DNA of 64,000 nt from Nonomuraea solani. GTDB lineage: Bacteria; Actinomycetota; Actinomycetes; Streptosporangiales; Streptosporangiaceae. The notes under the pieces were generated by a model, which was not told the DNA's origin, made no database searches, and saw nothing but the letters and a program-made list of their open reading frames with translations. The DNA lies in contig NZ_FNVT01000020.1 in the NCBI RefSeq assembly GCF_900108335.1, positions 62,001 through 126,000 of the forward strand. The letters run 5' to 3'. The stretch's first letter is position 1. Each line of letters begins with the position of its first letter. This document shows, one piece after another, positions 57,044 through 64,000 of the stretch. The position numbers and the translations under genes are program-made.

Positions 57044-57695
57044 ACGGGAGCTTCGCCGCCAGTTCGCCGAGTTCGGCCCGTTCCGCGTCGGTCGGGGCGC
57101 GCCGTCCGGTGCCGACCAGCAGCGCGTCCTGGTCGGGGAACGACGCGGGGAACGCGGTCCCGGCGATCTTCTCCAGTGTCTCGCGGCACCGGGCGAGCGC
57201 CTGCGCGGGCGGTCGCGCCACCTGCGGGAGGTGGGCGGCCAGGTCGAGATGGTGCAGCGTCCACTCCATGACGTACGCCGACAGGTAGTCGGCCACGGTG
57301 ATGACCTCGTCGCGGGTGCCGACCCGCAGGCCGGGGTCGGCGAGCTCGGCGGCGCGGCCGGCGGCGGAGCCGACGTCGTCGAGGTGGAACTTCAGCAGCC
57401 GGGGCTCCTCGTAGGCGGCGGCCAGCCGGACGGTCAGCGCGTCGAGCGGATCGTCGCCGGTCGGCGGCGTGCGCGAGACCTCCCAGTAGGTGACCGCGTC
57501 GCGGGTCGGTTCGGTGCCGGCCGGGGTCACGAGGGTGATCAGGACGTCCTGGGCGTCGATGACGAGATGGCACACCAGGTCTCGTACGAGCCAGCCGGCG
57601 CACCCCGACGGCTGCGCGAAGTCCTCGTCCGGGAGTTCGGCGACCGCCGCGCGCAACGCCGTCCACGAGTGTGAGAAGAGATCCACATCGGGCAC
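57030..57695 (-). CDS. Maleylpyruvate isomerase N-terminal domain protein (DinB-like)
   Basis: 221 residues. A single DinB-like four-helix domain: LFSHSWTALRAAVAELPDED, SGCAGWLVRDLVCHLVIDAQ, and ADYLSAYVMEWTLHHLDLAA, where His and Glu residues would hold the metal. Unlike the enzyme at 26.6 kb it lacks the separate C-terminal domain. Likely mycothiol- or metal-dependent transferase of unknown substrate. It ends inside the 3' end of the WYL regulator gene on the other strand. Confidence 0.85.
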   Translation of the reverse strand: MPDVDLFSHSWTALRAAVAELPDEDFAQPSGCAGWLVRDLVCHLVIDAQDVLITLVTPAGTEPTRDAVTYWEVSRTPPTGDDPLDALTVRLAAAYEEPRLLKFHLDDVGSAAGRAAELADPGLRVGTRDEVITVADYLSAYVMEWTLHHLDLAAHLPQVARPPAQALARCRETLEKIAGTAFPASFPDQDALLVGTGRRAPTDAERAELGELAAKLPFILG

Positions 57696-57763
57696 CGTAG
57701 TCCCGCGCCCCGATGACGGACAAGCGCGTTCGCACCGGGGCCGGCTTCGGCAGAATGCCCGGC

Positions 57764-58360
57764 ATGACGAAGAACGGCAGGCGATGGAACCACAACATCC
57801 ATTACCACCCCCGCATCCTGGGCGCCGTCCCCGAAGGTGCCCGGAAAGCCCTCGACGTGGGCTGCGGCGAGGGCATGCTCGCCCGCGAACTCCGGCGCGC
57901 CGTACCGCGCGTCACGGGCATCGACCTGGACGAGCCAAGCCTGGAGCAGGCCCGCGAGCGCTCCGACGACATCGACTACGTGCTCGGCGACTTCCTCACC
58001 CACCCGTTCGAGCCCGAGTTCGACGTCGTCGCCTCCGTGGCCACCCTGCACCACGTGGACGCCGCCGCCGGGCTGGCCCGCATGCGTGACCTGCTGCGCC
58101 CCGGCGGTGTGCTGGCCGTCGTCGGCCTGGCCCGCAGCAGGCTGCCCCACGACCTGCCGCGTGACCTGGCCGGCGTCGCCGCCGGCACCCTCCACCGGGT
58201 CGTGAAGGGGCATTGGCAGCATCCGTCGCCCACGGTGTGGCCGCCGCCGGTGACGTACGCGCAGATGCGGGAGCTGGCCGCCGAGCTGCTGCCCGGCTCC
58301 GAGTACCGCCGCCACCTGCTGCTGCGCTACAGCATCGTCTGGCGCAAGCCGCTGGCGTGA
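57764..58360 (+). CDS. Class I SAM-dependent methyltransferase
   Basis: 198 residues. Motif I reads ARKALDVGCGEGMLARELRR (about residues 31-41), followed by VTGIDLDEPSLEQARER, YVLGDFLTHPFEPEFDVVAS, LHHVDAAAGLARMRDLLRPG and VLAVVGLARSRLPHD. The C-terminal part (PVTYAQMRELAAELLPGSEY) is like the small actinobacterial methyltransferases that act on unknown small molecules. ATG at 57764 is preferred because the preceding in-frame residues are not conserved. No operon partner is obvious. Confidence 0.9.
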   Translation: MTKNGRRWNHNIHYHPRILGAVPEGARKALDVGCGEGMLARELRRAVPRVTGIDLDEPSLEQARERSDDIDYVLGDFLTHPFEPEFDVVASVATLHHVDAAAGLARMRDLLRPGGVLAVVGLARSRLPHDLPRDLAGVAAGTLHRVVKGHWQHPSPTVWPPPVTYAQMRELAAELLPGSEYRRHLLLRYSIVWRKPLA

Positions 58361-58445
58361 GCTTTGTGGCGCGCGCCGGCGGCCACGACCGGCGGGTCCT
58401 GGCGATCGTGCGCTTCCTCGGCGAATGACCTTCTCCGGGGATCGG

Positions 58446-58451
58446 TATTCT
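58446..58451 (+). promoter_or_regulatory. -10 element that decides the GT2 gene start
   Basis: TATTCT matches the actinobacterial -10 consensus (TANNNT). It would place transcription start near 58458, downstream of the ATG at 58425, which favours the GTG at 58479 preceded by GGGGG. Confidence 0.45.
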
Positions 58452-58478
58452 CTGGTGATCGATTACCTTGGGGGCGTT

Positions 58479-59255
58479 GTGAAGGAGAATGGCTGGTCGT
58501 TGCCGTCGCCGTGGCGGGACGCGCACGTCGCGGTCGTCGTGCCGACCTACAACGAGGCGGGCAATCTGGGCGAGCTGACGGAGCGGATCTTCGCGCTGGG
58601 CCTGCCGAACCTGCGGCTGGTCATCGTGGACGACGACTCGCCGGACGGCACCGGTGCGCTGGCCGACGACCTGGCCAAGCGTTTCAACGGCGATCACCCT
58701 GACCGCATGGTGGTCCTGCACCGTACGGTCAAGGAGGGCATCGGGCGGGCCCACATCGCCGGGATGCAGGAGGCGCTCGGGCGCGGGGACACCTACGTGG
58801 TGCAGATGGACGGCGATCTGAGCCATCGTCCCGAGTACATCCCGCACCTGCTCGGCACGATCCTGGCGGCCGAGGCGGGGGTGGTGATCGGCAGCAGGTA
58901 CGTGGTGGGCGGCTCCCTGTCCACGGACTGGGGCTGGCACCGCCGGCTGCTGAGCCGGTTCGCCGGTCTGTACGTGAACACGATTCTCAACCTGTCCATC
59001 CGCGACCCCACCGGCGGGTTCAAGATCTGGCAGCGCGACGTGCTGCTGGGCATCGACCTCGACGCGATCCGCAGCGACGGCTACAGCTTCCAGGTGGAGA
59101 TGAACCATCGGTGCAAGCGGCTGGGGCATTCGATCGTGGAGATGCCGATCCATTTCGAGGAGCGCAACACCGGCTCCAGCAAGATCAGTTTCGCGGTCCA
59201 GCTGGAGTCCATGATCACCCCGTTCGCGCTGCGTTTCGGGCGGCCTCCGCACTGA
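58479..59255 (+). CDS. Polyprenol monophosphomannose synthase-like glycosyltransferase (GT2)
   Basis: 258 residues from GTG 58479; a longer form from ATG 58425 is possible. GT-A fold: VAVVVPTYNEAGNLGELTER, VIVDDDSPDGTGALADDLAK, MDGDLSHRPEYIPHLLGTIL (metal-binding DxD-like), GSRYVVGGSLSTDWGWHRRL, and NLSIRDPTGGFKIWQRDVL. These match dolichol/polyprenol-phosphate mannose synthases, which transfer mannose from GDP-mannose to the lipid carrier at the membrane face. There is no C-terminal membrane domain, so it would rely on a partner or act peripherally. It ends 10 bases before a 45-bp palindromic promoter. Confidence 0.88.
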   Translation: MKENGWSLPSPWRDAHVAVVVPTYNEAGNLGELTERIFALGLPNLRLVIVDDDSPDGTGALADDLAKRFNGDHPDRMVVLHRTVKEGIGRAHIAGMQEALGRGDTYVVQMDGDLSHRPEYIPHLLGTILAAEAGVVIGSRYVVGGSLSTDWGWHRRLLSRFAGLYVNTILNLSIRDPTGGFKIWQRDVLLGIDLDAIRSDGYSFQVEMNHRCKRLGHSIVEMPIHFEERNTGSSKISFAVQLESMITPFALRFGRPPH

Positions 59256-59265
59256 CCGGCATACA

Positions 59266-59310
59266 AGCAACCGTAGTTGACTAATTTCGAGTTAGTCAAC
59301 TACGGTTGCT
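59266..59310. promoter_or_regulatory. 45-bp palindrome containing symmetric promoters
   Basis: Arms of 19 bp (59266-59284 and 59292-59310) are perfectly complementary, with a 7-nt centre TTTCGAG. On the plus strand TTGACT (59277-59282) and TACGGT (59301-59306) spaced by 18 bp form a promoter. By symmetry the minus strand has the same TTGACT (59299-59294) and TACGGT (59275-59270). A MarR-type regulator is the most likely binder (TAGTTGACTAA cores). The hairpin could also affect transcription of the GT2 gene end. Confidence 0.75.
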
Positions 59311-59313
59311 CGC

Positions 59314-59337
59314 ATGTCATCAGGGAGGCGCACATGA
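59314..59337 (+). CDS. Possible 7-residue leader ORF before the Clp_N gene
   Basis: ATG at 59314, predicted to be at or next to the transcription start, encodes MSSGRRT and ends with TGA at 59335-59337, overlapping the ATG of the next gene (ATGA). The GGGAGG ribosome site for that gene lies inside this mini-ORF. Translation of a leaderless leader ending at the next start could couple initiation. Prediction from sequence arrangement only. Confidence 0.35.
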   Translation: MSSGRRT

Positions 59338-59771
59338 GTGCGTTCGACACGTTCCTTCAGTCGGTCCTCGAACGGGCCGAGGCCGAGGCGCGGCAGGAGG
59401 GCTCGGCGACGATCGAGGCGCGGCACCTGCTGCTGGCGATCGCCGCCCGCGACCCCGGCGCGGCCGGTCTGGACTACCAGCGGGTGAAGGACGCGCTGCG
59501 CGGGGAGTTCGAGCACAGCCTGGGCTCGGCGGGGGTGTCGCCGGGGGTCCCGCCGACGCCGACCCGCGACCCGGGCCGGCGGCCACGGCTGGGCACCACG
59601 TTCAAGCTGGCCATGGAGCGGATGGCGGCCGAACACCGCAAGCGCGACCTGCGGCCGGAACACCTGCTGCTCGGGATCCTGCAGGCCGAGGCCGGCACGG
59701 TGCCGCGCGCGCTCGCGCTGGCGGGCATCGACCGGGCCGAGCTGATCGAGCGCGTACGGAGCACCCTGTGA
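59334..59771 (+). CDS. Clp N-terminal domain protein
   Basis: 145 residues made of two Clp_N-type helical repeats: SVLERAEAEARQEGSATIEA followed by RHLLLAIAARDPG, and TFKLAMERMAAEHRKRDLRP with EHLLLGILQAEAGTVPRALA. No AAA+ ATPase is attached. Stand-alone Clp_N proteins beside ABC exporters are common in actinobacteria, and may recognise substrate or regulate the transporter. ATG at 59334 follows GGGAGG. An ABC ATPase gene begins 8 bases after the stop, so this is the first gene of a three-gene operon behind the palindromic promoter. Confidence 0.9.
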   Translation: MSAFDTFLQSVLERAEAEARQEGSATIEARHLLLAIAARDPGAAGLDYQRVKDALRGEFEHSLGSAGVSPGVPPTPTRDPGRRPRLGTTFKLAMERMAAEHRKRDLRPEHLLLGILQAEAGTVPRALALAGIDRAELIERVRSTL

Positions 59772-59778
59772 GCGCCCT

Positions 59779-60632
<854 letters not shown>

Positions 60633-60636
<4 letters not shown>

Positions 60637-61460
60637 CGACGTGCGCGCTGAAGGCCGGCCTGCGGCGCGGCCTGATCGAGCTGCGGCAGTCCTTCACCAA
60701 CGGCGCGGAGCTGTTCAGCCACCTGTTCTGGCCGCTGCTGATGCTGGCCGCCCTGTGGTTCATGCGCGACAGGGAGTTCGGCGCCACCGGCTTCACGCTG
60801 GGCGCGCTGGCGCTGCCGAGCATCCTGGGCATGAACCTGTCCTTCGGCATGATCAGCATGAGCCAGCAGCTCACCGCCGAACGCGAGGACGGCACCCTCC
60901 TGCGCGCCAAGGCCACGCCGAACGGCATGGCCGGCTACCTCGTCGGGAAGATCGTCTCGGTCTCCGGCGGGCTGCTCGCCGACCTGGCGATCTTCCTGGT
61001 CCCGGCCCTGTTCGTCATCGGCGGGCTGACGCTCGGGCCGGGCCTGGTGTGGGTGGTGCTGCTCGGCCTGACGGCCACGCTGCCCATCGGCGCGATCCTG
61101 GGCTCGCTGTTCACCAGCTCCCGCAGCCAGGGGATCGTCCAGGTGCTGGCGCTCGCCATGATCGCGATCTCGGGAATCTTCTACCCGATCACGGCGCTGC
61201 CGGGGTGGCTGCAGGTGGTCGGACAGGTGTTCCCGGTCTACTGGCTCGGCCTGGGCATGCGCTCGGCGCTGCTGCCCGCCGAGGCGGCGAGCGTCGAGAT
61301 CGGCGAGTCGTGGCGGCAGGTGGAGACGCTCGGCGTGCTGGGCGCCTGGGTGGTGTTCGGGCTGGCCGTGGCGCCGATCGTGCTGCGCGGGATGGCCCGG
61401 CGGGAGTCCGGCTCCAGCGTGGCGGCCCGCCGCGAGCGCGCCCTGCAGCGGGTCGGCTGA
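60633..61460 (+). CDS. ABC-2 type permease
   Basis: 275-residue membrane protein with six helices (LFSHLFWPLLMLAALWFM, LALPSILGMNLSFGMISMSQ, SVSGGLLADLAIFLVPALFV, LTLGPGLVWVVLLGLTATLP, LALAMIAISGIFYPITALPG, VLGAWVVFGLAVAPIVLRGM). QQLTAEREDGTLLRAKATPN is the ABC-2 cytoplasmic coupling element. Start ATG overlaps the ATPase stop. DrrB-like permease; together with the ATPase it forms the exporter of the Clp_N operon. Substrate unknown. Confidence 0.93.
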
Positions 61461-61502
61461 CACACTGGGTTCCAGGGACGTTGCTTCAGAGGCGGGGATT
61501 TC

Positions 61503-61925
61503 GTGGTGAAACCCATTTACGCGGCCGCCGCCGCACATCTGCCGGCACCGCCGGAGCAGGTGTTCGCGCTGATCACCGACTGGCCCCGGCACCAGGAGTG
61601 GATGTTCATGACCACCGCCCGGACCGTGGGCGACTACGGGCTGGAGGCGTACACGGGGGTGCGGCCGTTCGGTTTCCTGGACACGATGACGATCACGCAC
61701 TGGGAGCCGCCGACGCTGCTGCGCGTCACCCACACCGGCCGGCTCGTCCGCGGTCTCGGCGCCATCCGGGTGTCCGCGCAGGCAGGGGGCAGCCGGGTGG
61801 TGTGGGCCGAGCGGCTGGAGCTCCCGTTCGGGCCGCTGGGCCGGGCCGGGTGGCCGTTCGTCCGCCCGATCGCGCTCGCCCTGGTACGCCGTTCCCTGCG
61901 CAAACTCGCAACCCTCCTGACGTAG
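61503..61925 (+). CDS. SRPBCC family protein
   Basis: 140 residues with a START/SRPBCC fold: AAAAAHLPAPPEQVFALITD, WPRHQEWMFMTTARTVGDYG, GFLDTMTITHWEPPTLLRVT and RVVWAERLELPFGPLGR. It binds a hydrophobic ligand; role unknown. The short C-terminal helix (RRSLRKLATLL) is basic. Start is one of two adjacent GTG codons at 61503 and 61506. It lies 42 bases after the ABC permease on the same strand and could be part of the same operon. Confidence 0.87.
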   Translation: MVKPIYAAAAAHLPAPPEQVFALITDWPRHQEWMFMTTARTVGDYGLEAYTGVRPFGFLDTMTITHWEPPTLLRVTHTGRLVRGLGAIRVSAQAGGSRVVWAERLELPFGPLGRAGWPFVRPIALALVRRSLRKLATLLT

Positions 61926-61960
61926 CGGAACCTGGGCGGTCCGGGCGGTGTAGGCATGGC

Positions 61961-63238
61961 ATGACCCCCTACACCAGACGCCAGGCGCTCACCCTCGCCG
62001 GGGGCGCGGCCCTGCTGTCGGCCTGCACCGCCGAGGCCCCACGCGCCCAGCCTCCGTCCGCGGACCGGCACGTCCAGGCCCCGTCCGCGGCGCCGTCCGC
62101 TTCGGCGGCGGTGTCCCGTTCCGGCCGGTTGTTCGCCGACACCGCCGCCGGGCTGGCCGTGGCCGACCTGCTCACCGGCCGGGTACGCGCCACCTACCCG
62201 GGCGCCGTCGCCGAGGCCCGCTGGGCCAGGATCTACCAGCTCGACCGCGGCCGCCTGCGCACCTACCAGGCCGGCGACGGCACGCTCATCGACGATCTGC
62301 CGGCCGGGGGCGGGCAGATCAAGGCGGTCTCGGCCGATCTGGTGGTGATCGGGCCGCCGCCGGGGCCGCGGACCCGTACCACGCTGACCCTGGCCGGCGA
62401 CGGCCGCCCGCGCACCCTGCGCCTGGCGGGCAACATCGAACCGGAGGCCTTCTCCCCGGACGGCGCCACCCTGTACGTCCTGGACCGCCTGCCCCCCGCC
62501 GCCCCCGACCGCTACCGCGTCCGCGCCTGCGACCTGGCCCGCGGCCGCATGACGGCCCTCAGCACCCGCGACAAACAGCAGGTCCCGCCCGGACAGGAGG
62601 AGGAGATGCGCGGCCAGGGCCGCCAGGCCGTCCTCGACCCCGTCCAGAACATCCTCTACACGCTCTACACCCACCAGGACGCCCACCTGCACACCCGCGA
62701 CCTGGCCGCCGGCACCGACCTCAGCCCCGGTGTGCACGCCTTCGTCCATGTCCTGCACCTGGACCAGCGCTGGGCGTACTGCCTGGACCTGCCCGCCCCG
62801 TTCGGCCTCGGCCCCCCGGAAGCCCACACGCTCGCGCTGGCCGGCACGAGCCTGTACGTGTTCGACGCCTCCACCGGCCGCGCGCTCCTGGCCTCGACCG
62901 AGAACCTGACGATCAGCCGATCGGCCCTGCTGGGCAAGGCACCGGCCGGGGAGGCGTTCGCGGCGGCCGGCGGCGGCCACCTGTACGTGGCGGCCGGCAC
63001 CCGGCTGACCGTGGCCGACGCCCGGACGCTGGCGCCGCAGGCCGCCCGGGACCTGCCGGGACCGGCACGCGGGCTGGCGCACCTGCCGGGACAACTCCTG
63101 GCGGGCGCGGCCGACCAGGTGCTGCGCCTGGACCCGGCCACCGGCGCCGACCTGAGCGCCGACCTGAGCGCCGGCCTGGGGGCCGTCCCCTTGCCGGGCC
63201 TGCGCGCCCTCCGCCACGCCGAGACCACCGCCGGCTGA
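61961..63238 (+). CDS. Tat-type lipoprotein with beta-propeller-like repeats
   Basis: 425 residues. The N-terminus TPYTRRQALTLAGGAALLSA followed by Cys is a twin-arginine plus lipobox signal (LLSAC), so the mature protein is a membrane-anchored lipoprotein. The rest consists of repeated strands such as RLFADTAAGLAVADLLTGR, LYVLDRLPPAAPDRYRVRA, ILYTLYTHQDAHLHTRDLAA and LYVAAGTRLTVADARTLAPQ, like YVTN/PQQ-type propellers. No catalytic residues seen; probably a scaffold or binding protein at the cell surface. ATG at 61961. Confidence 0.83.
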   Translation: MTPYTRRQALTLAGGAALLSACTAEAPRAQPPSADRHVQAPSAAPSASAAVSRSGRLFADTAAGLAVADLLTGRVRATYPGAVAEARWARIYQLDRGRLRTYQAGDGTLIDDLPAGGGQIKAVSADLVVIGPPPGPRTRTTLTLAGDGRPRTLRLAGNIEPEAFSPDGATLYVLDRLPPAAPDRYRVRACDLARGRMTALSTRDKQQVPPGQEEEMRGQGRQAVLDPVQNILYTLYTHQDAHLHTRDLAAGTDLSPGVHAFVHVLHLDQRWAYCLDLPAPFGLGPPEAHTLALAGTSLYVFDASTGRALLASTENLTISRSALLGKAPAGEAFAAAGGGHLYVAAGTRLTVADARTLAPQAARDLPGPARGLAHLPGQLLAGAADQVLRLDPATGADLSADLSAGLGAVPLPGLRALRHAETTAG

Positions 63239-63459
63239 ACACCCGCCCGACGTTCCTGGCCGTCCCGGGACAACTACCTCATGACATGCGGGAACGCGTA
63301 CCTCACCGTGGGCAGGTGTGCACATCGTGATGGTCGAACCCCATGACCTGTTCCGGCAGGTGCTCGCCGACCTGTCCGCCGGACGATCGATCCCGACCGG
63401 CACGGCCGGCGCAGCCATGCCCGCTCTTCAACAGATGCGGGCGGCGGCGAACGGGGGTC

Positions 63460-64000
63460 TCAGCCGGCGGATGTCAGTTGCCGGCGGGTGACCGCGGCGG
63501 CGAACGCCGAGATCACCGGGTGCGGGCGGTGCCCGTCGCCGGCCAGTTCCGGCTGGAACATGGTGGCCAGGAAGAACGGGTGCCCGGGCAGTTCGGCCGC
63601 GCGTACCGTGCCGTCGTCGGCGTGCCCGGAGAAGACCATTCCGTGCCCGGCCAGTGTGCGCTTGTAGTCCTCGTTGAGGCCGTAGGAGCAGATGTAGGCC
63701 TCCGTGGTGACGGTCGCGCCCATGATCTGTTCGATCAGGGTGCCGGGCGTGAGCCGTACCAGGCCCTCGTGGCCGGCCAGGGAGCAGGCCAGCGGCGTGA
63801 GCAGGAAGTCGCGCGCGCCCGGCTCGTTCTCGGCGTGCGCCACGTCGAGCCCGCACACGTGCCGCGCGTACTCCAGCAGCATGTGCTGGAACCCGGCGCA
63901 CGTGCCCAGGAACGGGATCCGCCGCTCCCGCGCCACCCGCGCCGCCTCGACGGCGCCCGCCTCGTCCCGGTACGGGCTGCCGGGCAGCACCCAGATCCCG
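63460..64000 (-). CDS. CTP-synthase-like class I glutamine amidotransferase domain protein (partial)
   Basis: The last 180 residues of a gene whose 5' end lies beyond the window. It matches the C-terminal glutaminase domain of CTP synthase and its stand-alone relatives: IWVLPGSPYRDEAGAVEAAR, RIPFLGTCAGFQHMLLEYAR with the nucleophile Cys, and MVFSGHADDGTVRAAELPG. The terminal catalytic His-Pro-Glu is replaced by FQPEL, so the triad lacks its His, as in the stand-alone family that is sometimes a selenoprotein. It may bind glutamine or act as a non-canonical hydrolase. Nothing recognisable lies between this gene and the lipoprotein gene at 63238. Confidence 0.82.
   Translation of the reverse strand, partial: GIWVLPGSPYRDEAGAVEAARVARERRIPFLGTCAGFQHMLLEYARHVCGLDVAHAENEPGARDFLLTPLACSLAGHEGLVRLTPGTLIEQIMGATVTTEAYICSYGLNEDYKRTLAGHGMVFSGHADDGTVRAAELPGHPFFLATMFQPELAGDGHRPHPVISAFAAAVTRRQLTSAG

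Noticed and set aside
61634..63418. 594-codon minus-strand frame opposite the lipoprotein gene
   Set aside because: Antisense to a lipoprotein with a clear RR/lipobox signal; no motifs in the shadow.
63330..63489. Small plus-strand frame MVEPHDLFRQVLADLSAG
   Set aside because: No ribosome site or family match and its 3' half runs antisense into the glutaminase-domain gene.

Overview
The window is one stretch of a very GC-rich, GTG/TTG-start-rich actinobacterial chromosome. Several signs point to Streptosporangiales (Nonomuraea-like): an F420-type (DDN) enzyme, two maleylpyruvate-isomerase/DinB enzymes of the mycothiol type, many leaderless-looking promoters, and many TetR, MarR, HxlR, WYL and LuxR genes. 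The genus is an inference from gene style, not a match. I see no rRNA, tRNA, CRISPR array or intact prophage. The region looks like a chromosome arm: small regulator-plus-enzyme cassettes, many transporters, and a high density of broken genes.

Layout. 0.1-8.8 kb: DDN-hemerythrin fusion, secreted rhamnogalacturonan lyase with two LacI-type operators, divergent SDR/HxlR pair, ECF41-type sigma factor, HATPase-only protein, secreted LamG protein, TetR/DUF6204 pair. 8.9-13.7 kb: broken glycosyltransferase, XRE-cupin/GNAT operon, divergent RpiR regulator/threonine synthase, secreted nuclease. 13.8-18.2 kb: a tightly overlapped operon bioY - acyl-CoA ligase - atypical thiolase - bioM - bioN, which joins a biotin ECF transporter to acyl-thioester enzymes. 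18.2-23.5 kb: ArsR/SRPBCC pair, toxin-antitoxin locus abutting a truncated methyltransferase, a STAND-like NTPase with pentapeptide repeats, and a kinase-like phosphotransferase. 23.5-28.7 kb: MarR-controlled MFS/NmrA operon, FtsX permease remnant, mycothiol-type enzyme, integrase and peptidase remnants, and a 57-bp tandem repeat array.

28.7-43.7 kb: secreted protein of unknown function, CGNR regulator divergent from a metallo-beta-lactamase-fold protein with three shared operator boxes, MFS pump, putative cytidine-deaminase-fold protein, NAD(P)-binding protein behind a 20-bp perfect palindrome, SWIM/SNF2 pair, DedA with an overlapping two-component system, phosphotransferase, DHFR-like protein. 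43.8-49.4 kb: the most decayed part (TetR fragment, IS5-type transposase fragment, YCII fragment, poorly coding DNA) with a LuxR regulator and small orphan genes between. 49.5-64 kb: serine hydrolase, two MFS pumps (one coupled to a MerR-PP2C fusion), YCII and epoxide hydrolase under a WYL regulator, methyltransferase, polyprenol-mannose-synthase-like GT2, a Clp_N - ABC exporter operon driven by a symmetric palindromic promoter, SRPBCC protein, Tat-type lipoprotein, and a CTP-synthase-like glutaminase domain cut by the window end.

The best candidates for unusual biology are the bioY operon with a thiolase lacking two canonical catalytic residues, the STAND-pentapeptide protein beside a toxin-antitoxin locus, the deaminase-fold protein, the MerR-PP2C fusion, and the 45-bp palindrome that appears to encode the same promoter on both strands.
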